Source: Kappaphycus alvarezii (lineage: Eukaryota; Rhodophyta; Florideophyceae; Gigartinales; Solieriaceae). Taken from it: 64,000 bases of DNA. Below are positions 12,058 to 24,583 of the stretch, in pieces (the stretch's first letter is position 1; every line of letters begins with the position of its first letter). Location: positions 1,426,001 through 1,490,000 of the forward strand of contig NADL03000683.1 of assembly GCA_002205965.3 (NCBI GenBank), written 5' to 3'. The position numbers and the translations under genes are program-made. A model generated the notes under the pieces. That model was not told the DNA's origin and did no database searches. It saw nothing but the letters and a program-made list of their open reading frames with translations.

Positions 12058-12438
12058 TGCTACGTCTTCGGAGAGTTGGGATTTTTGGTGATTTAATAAC
12101 GCTGCTCCCCAGTCGGTCCGAGCTTTCCCTTGAACGGAGATTATGTATCGATTAAACACATGGCAACAGCAGTGGTGGTTATAGAATAACACCACTGCAT
12201 TCTGACCGTACAGGTCATACGTAGATGCTACCCGGGACTGAGGTCCAGGATCTGCAAAGCTGTGCTACCCACAGTTGGAACCACAAATTACGTGAAAACT
12301 AAAACGGATATCAAAGTGTAGGATAACAGATATCAAAAGGAACGATAGCACCCCAAGTGATACGATAGCTGCAAGACTAAACCACCGACTAATCCACTCA
12401 CAGACGAGCTTATTTTATCTGGCGGTGGCACTGCCACA
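12058..12438 (-). repeat. 3' LTR of the Ty3/gypsy element
   Basis: Pairs with 17,269-17,649. In element orientation it begins TGTGGCAGTGCCACCGCC and ends GAAGACGTAGCA, so it has the canonical TG...CA ends. Differences from the other LTR are scattered substitutions plus a few one-base indels. Confidence 0.9.
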
Positions 12439-12625
12439 TAGAGTCCCGTCTCCGAATGGCGACTATTCGGGATGCTCGAGCGGCGGCGGCAAGTTCTTGA
12501 TTGTCATGATCTTGAAGGAACCGTTCCAGCATATCCGGGATGTCTTCTCTCATGATTTGGAAAGGCCCCGAAGTAGGGCCTTCTCCTGGAATATCCCACC
12601 ACTTACACAGAACTCCGAATGACTT

Positions 12626-13036
12626 TCAGTGCTGGTTGAAGCGAAGTCCCATTATCTTTGAAACGGTCTCGTATTGTGGCTTATTAAGGGAAATGGTATC
12701 CAAAAATGTCCCTGTGACATTGATAGATGATTCTGCGAAATACTTGATTCGCGTTGCATGGACCAAGGAGGTACGATGGTTGATCAAAATTTCAACCTCG
12801 TGCAAAAATGCAGACTCCGCCCGAACGATCCGGCGAAGACCTTTCCATTTAACAAGCAGTTTGTTCCATCTTAAAGCCTGTAGATCCGCGACAAGAACGA
12901 AATCCCCTACATTGAAGTTAACCTCCTGAAACTTCGTGAGCTCATTACGGAGCTTGACTTCAGACTCCAGCTTTCTAGTGCACGTTAATGCCACTTCACG
13001 ATGTAAGTTATCCAGAGACTTGAAGAGGCTCTGCAC
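12626..13036 (-). pseudogene. Ty3-like integrase C-terminal segment
   Basis: The last coding piece of the element before the 3' LTR. It reads SEVKLRNELTKFQEVNFNVG and FVLVADLQALRWNKLLVKWK, then GLRRIVRA and INHRTSLVHATRIKYFAESS. The pattern of a basic region followed by a KWxGLRRI-type strand is what follows the integrase core in Ty3/gypsy elements (SH3- or chromo-like C-terminal domain). It is separated from the core by a frame break near 13,050-13,290. Confidence 0.7.
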
Positions 13037-13236
13037 ACGGAAAAGTTTTGATAATGAATGAAGTCCGAAGTGCGGGCCTTGGGAACAGCAGGAGGGAGTA
13101 AGCTACACAGTGGACTGACCGGCGTTATCCCATTAAAAACGGTGAGCGGAGCAAGATCACGCAAGGCAGGCGCTTGGTGCTGTTGAGCACACTTTGAATG
13201 ATGGCCAGGACCACAGTAAATTCGGTAATTTTCAAC

Positions 13237-14132
13237 CGAAACTCAGAAAGTAGTGCACGGGCAGCCCCGAGTACTTCACGGCACACGGACTATGCTGTAC
13301 CATTACCCTGGGGGCAATTAGGAATTGTAAAGTAATGGGGTGCGTGTAATGCACGGTTGACAATAGCTATCAATTGATTCTTGAAGTGAAGGACCAGATT
13401 TGAGACCCAATTCTGACTGAAGCCGAACAAAGAAAACCACTTGATCAAACAGGAAGCAGCTGAGGCCGCATCAGCAGCGAGGGTAGGTAGTAACATAAAG
13501 AATGAAGAATGATTATCCTTGATGATCAATGTGTACGCAGGGACCTCCTCACTTGGACTAATGTATAGAAAGTCGAAATGAATAAGTTCATTAGGTTTAT
13601 CCGAGTGCAAAGCATGGCCCATGGGACGAGGAACGCGCTGGCCACCAACTGTAGACAGGCAGTGTAAACAAGTGTTTCAGAACAAAGAAATGTCTGTCTT
13701 CATGGATTTCCAAAAGAAATTGTCCAGGATGTTCTTGAAAGTAGCATCCGCTCCGCGATGTCCACCACGGCCGCAGTGTCGTATAATGCATATGCGTAGC
13801 TGCAAGTTAGTAGCTCCTGTAGGGATCAACAAAGCACCATGATCGTTGATGTGAAGGCCATGGTCATCGACAGATGATGGTGAAACACCAGCTGATGCGG
13901 GAGTACTTGAGGCGATAGCTGCCTTTTGTGCCTCGAATAGATCTTGATAAATTCGCCGTCGGAAATCTGGATCTATTTCGGGCGAGATAGGTGCCGTAAA
14001 CAAAGCGGAAAGCCTCGGTGAGTTCCTTTGAAATTCGAAAGCCCCCCAGCGGGAAAGCAAGTTAGCCCATACAATTGTCGTCACCAGCGATAGACGATAG
14101 TGTAGCGGAAGGCCGCAAGTCTCATGGCCCAA
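13237..14132 (-). pseudogene. Ty3-like integrase, zinc-binding and catalytic core (broken)
   Basis: On the minus strand the HHCC region (RHCGRGGHRGADATFK ... CNTCLHC, about 13,800-13,640) precedes the RNase H-fold core (ELIHFDFLYISPS, YTLIIKDNHSS, NWVSNLVLHFKNQLI, YFTIPNCPQGNGTA, about 13,590-13,290). The second catalytic position, normally Asp in the WVSD motif, reads Asn here (codon at 13,398-13,400), which should inactivate the enzyme. A frame break lies between the zinc region and the core near 13,620-13,680. The upstream part (FEFQRNSPRLSALFTAP) is the linker after RNase H. Confidence 0.85.
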
Positions 14133-14135
14133 CGC

Positions 14136-15723
14136 TCAATCGGTTTGCAGAATGCTTCGCCAGATTGGGACGAGTAGCAGCTGGATCGAATATGTAGGAT
14201 AGGTTCTTGTGTCCGTGAACATCCAGAATCCGTCGGAGTGTGAGCATGTAGTCCAGTCTGGTGACGGACTCAACGATTGCAAAAGCCTCTTTGTCAGCGG
14301 TAGACCAACGAAGAGGCTGCGTCTGAAAGAACCAGATATAAACGATAGAGGCTCGTGCGTTGGTCTGCGAACGGAAGGTCCGTTATCTGCCGGCGGATCT
14401 GAGTCAAAACGCCGGACCAATTGCTTCTCGGAGGCATCCGTAAACAGACAAGTAGCTTATTTGGATCTGGATGAGAAAGTTTGCGGCATCATGTAGAGCT
14501 TCTTCATATGAGAAAGGAATTTCTGTGTTCATCTGACCAAGTGGATGATAGCATAATCCGAGATGCAGCTGCCTTAGTACGCTTACCCTCGGCTGCGTAG
14601 ACTTCCTCAAGGATTTCCGACAAAGGTGCAATTTTGGTTGTAAACTCAGGAACAGCGGAGCGCATCCAGCTTGACGCACACACAAACTGCTGGAGCTCAG
14701 CGCCATCGGTAGGCTTCTGGTTATCAAGGATGGCTGAAAGTATTCTTGGGTCCAGTCGAATCCCTTTAGCCGAAATGAGCCGCCCACACCAGTTGACTTT
14801 AGGTAGGAATAGGTGGCATTTTTTGAGTGTAACTTAAAGTTGTAATCGCGGCATAGGCTGAAGGACTTGCGAAGGATCGAGAGGAGTTGTGTGACATCCC
14901 GTACATGAAGAAGTATATCATCAAGGCAGCGCAACAGGGAATTAAGCAGTGTAATATCAAAAACCGTTGATGGCGTGCTCTGAAGATAAGCGACTGCATT
15001 GCATTGACCATGGAGGACGCATGTTGGAGTGTACAACCCATCTGGGCAAATAAATCTTTGAAATTCTTGAGACGGTTCTGATAAGGGAAGTTGCCAATAA
15101 CCGTGACATAAGTCGAGTGTAGCAAAGCACTTGTCCCCTGCAAGCTCGTGCATGACAGTTACCAAATTACAGGCCAAATGGAATTGCTGGGGCAGTCTGG
15201 ACATTGGCTGCCCTTAGATCGACCGTAAAGCGAAACTGTTCGTGTACTGACTTTGGAATGATAAGGGGAGCGAGCCCACTCACTTCGTGTTACGATAGAA
15301 AAGTTCGAAATCTTCCATCTCCGCGACATTTATTATCATGAAGGCCAACTGCTGGGGAGAGTAACGGCGAAAGTTAGCCAGCACTAGTTTCTAATTCGGC
15401 TTAAGACGAATCACCATTACAGGCACTGTGGCTGGTGGATCACTGCCCATCTTGTTACGAAATATGTTGGAGTACTCGTATATGAGGGAACTAAGCTCCC
15501 CGTGATGTGCTGCGGGCATTTCTTCATCAATTGCTCTTTGCAACATCTGTGACAGATCACTCTGTACATCATTTTCTATGTGGTCACCAGTTTCCGACCC
15601 CTTGATATCTGATTGAGAATCCGGGTTGTCTCCATAGAAAACAGGATCCGGTTCTTGAGAACTACTGCTCACCGACTCATTGCTGCTATCCAGTAAAAGT
15701 CTGGATAAACTAACAGGCCTCAA
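14136..15723 (-). pseudogene. Ty3-like reverse transcriptase and RNase H (broken)
   Basis: Retroelement polymerase. On the minus strand about 15,200-14,850 reads CFATLDLCHGYWQLPLSEPS, FICPDGLYTPT, then LLRCLDDILLHV, which are the fingers/palm motifs and the catalytic aspartate pair in an LDD context. The linker upstream (LYEYSNIFRNKMGSDPPA, LRPVSLSRL; 15,723-15,391) is the protease-RT spacer. RNase H follows downstream of about 14,450 (VFTDASEKQL in a shifted frame near 14,430), then a decayed RNase H end around 14,140-14,050. Several frame breaks and stops interrupt the protein. Confidence 0.85.
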
Positions 15724-17181
15724 AGGTGCACAATCTGACTCGTTGTAGATTGCTGGGGAGAAACCGATGTGGGAGAAATCGGTGTCGTGGAATGTTGCTC
15801 GAAAAGACGAAAATGTCTATCGAGATCAAATCCGAGGGTCTGCAGGATAGGGCGCGATAGCAAAACCTCATCCATGTGCTCATCGAACACGAGGGACTCG
15901 ACATTCCTCAGGCGCAACGTTCCTGCCATAGTTTACAACGTGATGGAAATACGGGCTTTGCGTTTTGATTCAAAAATGCGAGCTTCAGCAGTAGAGGACG
16001 CTGACATGGCCAGTTCCATTCCAACCGTTGTTTTGAGTGGAAGTATCTGTACAAACTCTCCGTGTTCAGCGCATTTATCCAGATGGTCGGCACTCAACGC
16101 AGCATGGTCTGCGTCGTAATCACCATTCATAACGAAACTAACAAATTCAGAGAGTGTAGCTTTGATAAGCCCATTGTCCAAGCCAGGAATGGAGAGCTCG
16201 TTCAGATTCCCATTGGTCGCCCTCCTCGCTTTGAAATGGGCTTGAAGCAGCTCTCTCGCCTTGGCTTTGTCTGTTTTTGGACATTTTTTCATGAGGTGAT
16301 ATCCATTACACTCTTCAGGGTTTAGGCATCGGGCAGGATCGCTGTTCTGGCTACCTTCCTTGCGATTACCATCGGAGCGACGAGAATAATTGGAATAATT
16401 GGTCCTAGAACCAGCCCCTTGTGCTTCGTCCTCCTTTTCGTTACCAGTATTCCCTTTACAATCCCTCAACTTTGCTCCATGGGATGACTCCCCTTTGCGG
16501 AATGATCCACTGCTCTTTGAATTACCAGACGGTTGATTTTCGGATTCCGTGCCTTTGCCCTTTTCATGGTTCCTTTCAGGGCGAGCGGGAAAAAGGTCTC
16601 ACATGCAACCGCTCGATAACATACTTGTAGAACCCTCACCAATCTTTCTGAAGGGAAACCTTCGAAAGTTCGAGATCATTCTACACTTTGATCTTCAAAG
16701 GTTCGGGCTTCAAAATATCCACCGAGTGTCCAATTGCCCCCTTCGGGTTGTTCTCGATAAGTTTCTCCCACTTCTTAGTTCGAAGAAGAGTCTTGTAGTC
16801 CGTGATCAATTTCATGACACGGAGCTAAGGGTTCGGTTCGTACAAATTTATACGAACCGATGATTTCACTGCTGTCTCTAGCTGGTCCAGAATGAGGGTG
16901 AATAACGACTCTCCCTGATTAAACTCGAAGAAATCCCGAAGCTTCTCGTATGTAAGCTTCGAAATGGAGTCGATTTCGTTTCCGAACTCCTCTAGGTCAA
17001 AGATAGATTGAAGCAAGTCGACATCAATGGCAGAAATCATATGGATGGGTTTGACGAGGGCCATCTGGCGTGCTTGAGCAAGAGTCTTGATTGCGAAGCA
17101 GGTATCTATCCCACTCACGCAAAAATATGTGAATATGCTTCTAATCGAGCTGCCGAAGCTCTGGATGGGCAATAGGGGCAA
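15724..17181 (-). pseudogene. Ty3-like gag and protease region (broken)
   Basis: Gag starts in the frame at about 17,180 (MALVKPIHMISAIDVDLLQS, LRDFFEFNQGESLF) and continues in other frames to a Cys/His motif near 16,350-16,270 (CLNPEECNGYHLMKKCPK), which resembles a nucleocapsid zinc knuckle. Around 15,930-15,720 the frame MAGTLRLRNVESLVFDEHMD followed by VLLSRPILQTLGFDLDRHF is the C-terminal part of the retropepsin domain (strand plus xLGxxxLxxLGFD). Frame shifts and stops separate these parts. Confidence 0.75.
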
Positions 17182-17268
17182 TCATGGGCTGTCCCGACTT
17201 TGGACCGTCCCGCGAAGAAGTCATGTTGAGAAAGGTACTAGACGTTTGGTGTCTGAAGTGATCACTTT

Positions 17269-17649
17269 TGCTAAGTCTTCGGAGAATTGGGATTTTTGGT
17301 GATTTAATGACTCTGCTCCCCAGTCGGTCCGAGCTCTCCCTTGAACGGAGATTATGTATCGATTAAACACATGGCAACAGCAGTGGTGGTTATGGAATAG
17401 CACCACTGCATTCTGACCGTACAGGTCAGACGTAGATGCTACCCGGGACTGAGGTCCAGGATCTGCAAAGCTGTGCTACCCACAGTTGGAACCAAAAATT
17501 ACTTGAAAACTAAAACGGATATCAAAGTGTAGGATAACAGATATCAAAAGGAACTATAACATCCCAAGTGATACCAATGCTGCAAGACTAAATCCCCGAC
17601 TAATTCACTCACAGAAGAGCTTACTGTATCTGGCGGTGGCACTGCTACC
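17269..17649 (-). repeat. 5' LTR of the Ty3/gypsy element
   Basis: Partner of the LTR at 12,058-12,438. Just internal to it, at 17,256-17,267, lies the perfect 12-bp palindrome AAGTGATCACTT, where a tRNA primer-binding site would be expected. I see no obvious tRNA 3'-end complement. Confidence 0.88.
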
Positions 17650-18107
17650 TACACGAACGTCACTGTGAAAACGCTGAGAACTACTTTTGCCACCATATCT
17701 TAAGTGGAAGACTAATTTACTAAATAATGGAACTCAATCGATGGAAAAAAATTCCAGAGGCCGTCTGGATCAATCAAACGATAGTTTGACATTGAATCGA
17801 GACAGAAAGGTTTATTAAGCTATCAAATGCACTCTCTACGCTCTAGATACCATCACTACACTTTGGTGTACTATGGAAACTATCGCCCTGTTCTTCACCT
17901 TTCAGTACATCAAACAGCAAAACATTGAATTCTGTAAAAATATGTTCTGTTTTTAAGGTTTCAGGCTCCAATGAGTCGATTGACCAGGTCGTTCCTTAAT
18001 GATCCGTTATGACTTCCATTATGATACTTTGACTGCTGATGGTGTGATTTTTGATAGCTTGCAATTCAATTTCAGATCCTTTATATCTCGTTTTTATGAA
18101 TAACTTC
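17650..18107. other. Spacer between two LTR elements
   Basis: AT-rich, no open frame of note and no recognised motif. It separates the Ty3-like element from the decayed LTR element that begins near 18,108. Confidence 0.4.
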
Positions 18108-18314
18108 TACAGTGGCTGTAGCCGCCAACGACGGCGCTACCAATATATACGACCATGCTGCCGGAGGTGTAGCTCGTCCTAACGGACAGCACCGATTGTT
18201 TTGTTTGTGAAACTTATCGCCTCTTGTAGAATCCAGCAATGAACGACATAGGAAGCAATTAAACACGAGAACTCAAGTCTGTTAGTACCTATGTACCCGA
18301 AAGGTGAAGCATAA
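18108..18314 (+). repeat. Left LTR of the decayed element
   Basis: Aligns with 24,391-24,583 with gaps. Shared landmarks are CTACAGTGGCTGTAGCC versus GTACTGCGGCCGTAGC, GGCGCTACCAA versus GGCACTACCAA, CGAGAACTCA in both, and GTGAAGCATA versus GTGCAGCGTA. Identity is roughly two thirds by eye. Confidence 0.65.
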
Positions 18315-21300
18315 TAACATCAATTAGTCAGTTGCACCAATCGCTCACATAGCCGGCCTTTCTTTCCCTTCATTTGACGCATGCTCCTTCTCCTCCATCG
18401 GTCGTCTTCATTTCCGCTCTCTAACCGATCGCTTCCATACTCATTTACCCCTACTTTCACTACTCATTTCCATCCTCAACGGACCAAACTCCCCATCACC
18501 CATTCACAACATCCTCCCTTTTCTATCGACCAATGTGTACCCCCTCTGCCCCCTTACATCGATCAGCTACCGCACTGCAGATAATTGTTATCATTGAAAT
18601 GCAATTGGAGCTCATCTGGATGCCTCTCGATAGTCACGACTGAAAATCATCTTCGTGAGTACCACCCTAGAGCCGATTTATCAGAATTACAAGCAATCAT
18701 ATCAAACTTTCTTTTGTGGCTAGTAAAGTTCGAAGGTGCTAAAGGTTACCGGAGCTCCCTGGAATCTTACTATTGCGTGGAAATAACTAAACCATTTTTG
18801 GTGGTGGTCTAAGACGGCGCGCAATCTGGTGACGACGGTGGGTATAAGCTGTCAAGGCCCAGCGCATCTCTGGGTACAGCTACGGAGGAAAGAAGTATTT
18901 TAGCTAAATCTCCACTCAAATTTCTGCTCCTTTACCAGCAAATGGGATACCATTCATCCATATTCAAGGATCTCCCGACTGATAGCTTTACTGCTCAAGC
19001 AAATATTGTTGGAGACAAATTTTTATATCACGGCATTGGTTAACGAGAAGAAACTCTTCCTAAGAATCACAATCGACGAATAAAAAGAAGTTCTACTGGA
19101 AAAATGTTTGGTTGTTCTTAATATTAGCCTCGTCGCTGTGATACCTGAAGGGAAAGTCACGGCGAAAATTCTTATTGGGTAAGGGCCGTGTCGAAGATAT
19201 CTCTAAAAGCTCCACATGATATATCAAGTAGGTTTATAACGAAATACACTGGTCCTGTGTAGGTGTATGAATGCAGTAAAAATATGTTTCCCCGTATCGG
19301 GGGCGAGTACCTGCCTAGCGTCAATACTTTGAGCCGTCTGCCAATTGGGGACTGTTTTCAAGGGTCAGAGTACCCTGCAACCCACTCACTGGAAGGGAAA
19401 TGTCCTCCAAGGATCAAAATAATTTACTAGATCACTAAATAATGCGTACTTCAAAGACACACACGGACAGCTGCGATGTATCTTCCATGGTTTGAAATAT
19501 ATAGTGAATAAGGAACATTACCTACTACAGAGTAATACAAGAACTGCGACCCTAACATGGCAAAAATCAGCCAATGTGGGACTTGATCAGGTGGCGATAA
19601 CTATTTATTCATGTATTTCATGACTAATATGTAGCTAACCTTGCTTATAGGTACCCTAAAAAGATTCAACGTCTTTATACGGTCCTCATATACTGATTTA
19701 TCAGGTTAATAATCTGAAAATATTGTTGCAGAGTTTAAAATATCCTGCAACGGTGTTCTCAAAGGAGATTGACCATCTACCCTCCTTGGGATAGAGGTAA
19801 GAAACTCCCTCAAGGCTTGAGGGACTCAGTTAAAACTTCTCTTGTTACGGATAATCTTACAGACTGTTGCACATGGACTCTAATAGAATGCTGAGGACTC
19901 CTAGACTGCCATTAAAATTGCAAAATACATCTTGGAAAGAGATAGCCGACTACGTCAGGATCTCCGATCCAACGCCCTGTTAATTTTGTACTCACCCGCC
20001 ATGAAATCGCATCGGGGCCCTCTGTAATTGTGAGCAGTGAACTTGCAAATGATATAGACATGCAATTGAAGAACTTCGACTAAAACTTTCCTGGGGAACT
20101 AGTAGAATGACGGATAAATTCTGTCAAAAATACTCTCAAGTATCACGCGACTACTGCCTAAGCCCTGCGCAGAAATAATAGCACCTGCACAGTCTCCCAT
20201 GTTAAGAAGTCAGTCTTTACTATCTGGTAGAATTGGATACATACGTAAAAACTTTTCAGAAAGCTACCGAGAGTATTAGCAACAAATTAAAATCTTCAGT
20301 CCGCCAGAAAAAAAGTCAAAAAACATCTGAACTCATTGCATGTTATTGACTTCTTGGATGGAGGAGTAAAGACATCTGCGGTGATAGAAAAGGTAAAAAA
20401 GCCAGATGAAATTTATCAGGCGAAGTTTTTTGCCCTGCAGTGAAAAATAGAATTTGAAATAGTACTTTGATGTGCTAATATCGGATTCATTTGGTCCCAT
20501 GAACCTCTTAACAAACTTTGGACACAAAATATATCGTTCAAATATTTTACGGGAAATTAGAAGCGGATATTCGGTTGTAAAAAACAATCTCGTGTTGTAA
20601 TAGCGCGAAAAACGCATTCGGAAATTGAAATTATCAATATGACGAAGCTATAGTCATATAGTAGGCTTTCCGAAGGAGATATGGCCGAGATAAATGATAA
20701 AAAAGTACTCAAAGCGCCCCTAGCCATTATATCTTCAATTTTCAAAGCTTCTGAGTGCCTTACCTGCGGGGATCCTAACCATCAACGGCAAAATTCAAAA
20801 ATCATATCAATATTTCTGCGGCTGCTAGCAAGAGAGTGGAAATTTACCACAACAAAGATTCTACAGAGCACTTCGTAAACCATGTCCTTGCAGAATGATC
20901 CAAACAAGTAGATGATCGGGCTTCAAATGCCGAAGGATTAACACACACATGGTTAACATGAGGATCAGGTGATATTCTTACCAGTAATAGAGGATAAAGA
21001 GGGCTTACAAGTGTCTTATGACACACTAATAGACAAAACTAATAGAATCAATATGAAAATCAATTTAGACCCTGAAGTCGATCCATATACGAATAAAAAT
21101 CTTCTTCTGTCATTCAGTTGTGACAAAAAACTCTTCAGGATTCGAGAGCGCATAAGTTAATTCAGTCGCTCAACGGACTTTCACTGGTCTACCCCAAGTT
21201 CTGGCTTGCAAAATTTACTGAATTTCAACCCTGCAGATACAGCTACGGGAAAGATACTAATATTAAAGCTGTAAGAGGGCAAGTATCGAGGCACTGGCCA

Positions 21301-24300
21301 CTAAAAGTTTACATCCTCGTCCAAATATGTTTCTTCCTGAATATTAAGGATTACGTAGTAAGTAACGAAGTCCCTCTCTTATTTGTACTTGATGTCCTAG
21401 CTCAATCCCGCCTCATACTATACTTCGAAGATGATGCTATGATATCCAAATCCAACGGAAGATGTATTTTTCTTCTGAAAAGGGAGCTCAGTGTATGTGG
21501 AAAGGCCCGTGAATATCTCCTTATCAGTCTCAGGTGTTTTTAAGATAGATAATAGCTCCTAAGAACATCACTCAAGGAATTTATTCGCTATATATATCTT
21601 CTCATGCACTGATTCCCAAGGGAACGTTGCTTAAACTTCTCGGTAGCCCTGAGAAAGTTATATTAACCTACGAGATTTGACGAAGAAAATCGATTTCAGC
21701 AATCACCACTTTTGGGTATCTCTCCCGAACTAGTATCTCGGCTTCAACCGCACATCTGCTTTGGACATCATGGCTCAAAGATATCACTGCATTACATAGA
21801 GTGGACAAGAATACCAAATTTAGCCCGCGTGCATTCTCATGAATGAGTCAAACTTAGTGTGAACCACATTCATGAAAATTAGGTCTCATTGCACATTGGA
21901 TTCCCACAAACTGTGACAATGGGCTAGGGACCACAATTCGAATCTTCAAAATGAAAAAAATTGCTGAATATATCCGTAATATCGGATCATTCTTCTGGAA
22001 TCGAATTCTAAAATTCTATTGGAGTGAGCGACAGGCACATTCATACTGAAGGAAGGCTTTCAACAAATCATCAAAGACCAAACTCAGCTTTAACTTAATC
22101 TCGACCTCCGCGTAGCCGTTAAGGCCATCAAAGACACTGCAGGACCAGCAGTTCTCGTGTCAACGCTTACCGTGTTCTTAGGTTTTACATTTATCATACA
22201 AGTTCCTAGGGAACTACCGAATCAAAAATTTAAGATGAATGCGATAAGCATTAAATGCTTGTAAGAAATTGACAATAATATCGATAGTTAAGGATTTTCT
22301 GCGGCACTAAAAACATTCTCTTCTCTATACGGTCGATAAATTATACTGCAATGGAGATGCATTGCTTATACAGAGATAATCAGGTGGGAAATTTGATTGC
22401 ACCTGAGATTTTTCTTAAAACTGAAAGAAAACACTTTACCCAGGACAATACTGATCTTATCGTCACCGGTTCAGAGAACAAGGTGAAATAATACCATAAG
22501 AATATACAAGAAGAGGCCATAATGGATTGATGAGGTAACAATTCTTCGGGACACATGAGTTAAAATCTTAATAGTCCTTCAGAAAATGAAGGCCCGGAAT
22601 AAAAGGTTGCTTTTTTCAGCGCCAAGCGCACTGTAAAGGAAATAACGGACGAAGAATTCCACAGAACTTGGGAATCTACTATAACCGAGCGTAAGTCTAC
22701 GGAGAACCAAGAGAGAGCAATTTTTTTAACTTTTATCGAGTAATGTAAATGAAAAATGAAGAAGGATCCCATTACAGAGTGGACTTGATGAAATCCTTTT
22801 GGACATCGCAAAGATTTGAGTAGATATCACCAAGGTGCATACCACTAGTGACCCGCCGGAAAAAAATAGCGCTAAAGGTAGTCAAGCACACTGAGATAAA
22901 GGGAATCAAAAAGTGGAAACTTTAGCATTTTGTTTCTAATCCAAAGTCACAAATGGTGCCTAAATAGCTAGTGGGTGTTTTGTTATTTCCAGTCAGGAAC
23001 ATTGGTAGTGATGACTAGAAATAAAAATATCGATACAATTCCTAGGAATACAACGATGGGGAAGGACCGCATATGGTACACGAAACCCCGAAGTTATGAA
23101 CTTCCACGATTCGCCTGACACTCTACATAGATTCAGTAAAATTTTCTCGTGTTTTACGCATGATTTTAACCATTCGTATATTCAAAGAAATGATAATCTG
23201 GTCCGAATAATTTTCAGTATACATAGGCACGATTACCTCGACATAATTGAAATCAGAAAGAGTGAAGCACCATAGTTACTCAACCACTTGTACGTAATAT
23301 TCGACAATTGATATTTCTGCTGTTCTAACATACCATAAAACATGAAAGAAGGTCTATGAATGACACATATAATTGGAGACCTAGCTTTGTATCTCAATAT
23401 CTCATATATTTCCTTAAAAGGCCTATTTGGAAATATGCTAACGATAACTTTCATGCTGGAAAGAAATAATTTGAGAATATCACTACAAAAGGCTTGAGGT
23501 TTGATTCTATTCTTGGAGCGTATTACCAATTTGTTTTTTTGTGTTTTGATATAGAAGATTTCTCCTGAAAATTTGACAATGACAGAAGATAGACACATCA
23601 AGAAGCTTATTATGGAACTCAAAAAGTGCCCATTATATAATTTGAAGAAACTTCGTTCAATGCTATGCTGCTTGTAAAACTTGCTCCCTGAGCTATGCTT
23701 CGTCATCAACAGGCTAGCTATGGTGGCTGAGAATAACTACTCAAGGAATGCGACTGATGAATCTAGTAAGGCGGTTCCAGTTGCGAAGAGGTATGACGTT
23801 GAGGTTCAATCTTATGAGAAATAGACCAATACTTTCTTCGCCATATAATTTAAGTCGATGATGTGTTCGTCGTCCGGAATTTTTCTTCGCAAACTTGGGT
23901 CCAACATAATTCCTATGTACAAGTCTGATGCAGCACATTCAATTGATTTTTCAAGCAAGAAATCGATAATACTTGTCAGACTAGTTATGAGAGGTGAGGA
24001 ATACGCATTCTCTGACGGTTTTTGTAGTTTATTTATGTTTTCGAAAGTTTTTGAGGTATTTTGGGCAGCCATATCGCGCTGTATAGCTTTAAAGACACCA
24101 AGAAGCTGTTAAAGTCCGTAAAAGAAGGGCGAAAATAACCGACAAATACTAATTGTTGAAAATTTGTCGGTGTGCAAATCATAAAAACGTGAGATGACAC
24201 AAATGGGATTATAAACATTTTTTGAGAATCCCGCGGATGCATTGAGAAAGTTGTAGAAAAATGGGGCGTCCGAGCTGCTATTCTTCGAAAAGAAACCTGC

Positions 24301-24390
24301 TAACACTGAAAAGATGGTAATTTGATACTTTGGAGGCTAATAGAGCGGTAGGTGGAAGGATCGTGGTATCTCTTTTTTTATAAATTATTT

Positions 24391-24583
24391 GTACTGCGGC
24401 CGTAGCTCCACGGTGATGGCACTACCAAAATTACTCCGGGAGTAGAGTTTCTTTCTCCCTCCGGTACCTCTCGAACCGTCTGTGACACTTTTTTGTCTCC
24501 TGTAACTTCCGGAAATAAAGCATATAACCGCGAGAACTCAGGTCAGGTGGTAGGTTCTGGTTCCTAAATAGTGCAGCGTAGCA
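24391..24583 (+). repeat. Right LTR of the decayed element
   Basis: Partner of the left LTR. It begins TGTACTGCGGCC and ends GCAGCGTAGCA, fitting TG...CA ends. No target-site duplication was recognised. Confidence 0.65.

Larger units (their letters stand above)
12058..17649 (-). mobile_element. Ty3/gypsy LTR retrotransposon, full length, decayed coding region
   Basis: A 5.6-kb element on the minus strand, bounded by two LTRs of 381 bp that align end to end. In element direction the order is 5' LTR, gag with zinc-knuckle-like Cys/His region, protease/linker, reverse transcriptase, RNase H, integrase, 3' LTR. This is the Ty3/gypsy order (integrase last). The coding region is broken by several stops and frame changes. 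I see no convincing target-site duplication: the left flank ends CCTTT and the right flank begins TACAC. LTR similarity of roughly 93-95 percent by eye implies an insertion that is not very recent, or read errors. Confidence 0.92.
18108..24583 (+). mobile_element. Old, heavily decayed LTR retrotransposon (polyprotein remnants, plus strand)
   Basis: Bounded by two diverged but alignable LTR-like repeats (18,108-18,314 and 24,391-24,583). Between them the plus strand keeps recognisable fragments in broken frames: gag-like LPQGLRDSVKTSLVTDNLTD (about 19,810), zinc-knuckle-like CLTCGDPNH (about 20,757), a protease-like strand PLLFVLDVLAQSRLILYFED (about 21,375), an integrase-linker-like AVKAIKDTAGPAVLVSTLTVF region (about 22,117-22,180), and RNase H-like DAAHSIDFSSKKSIIL, RGEEYAFSDGF and ENPADAL (about 23,927-24,240). 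The order (protease and integrase before RNase H at the end) suggests a Ty1/copia-type or related polyprotein, but this rests on remembered family patterns. Stops are frequent; no functional gene remains. Confidence 0.65.

Noticed and set aside
23233..23709. 158-codon minus-strand ORF
   Set aside because: AT-rich frame lying antisense to the decayed LTR-element polyprotein; no motif of its own.
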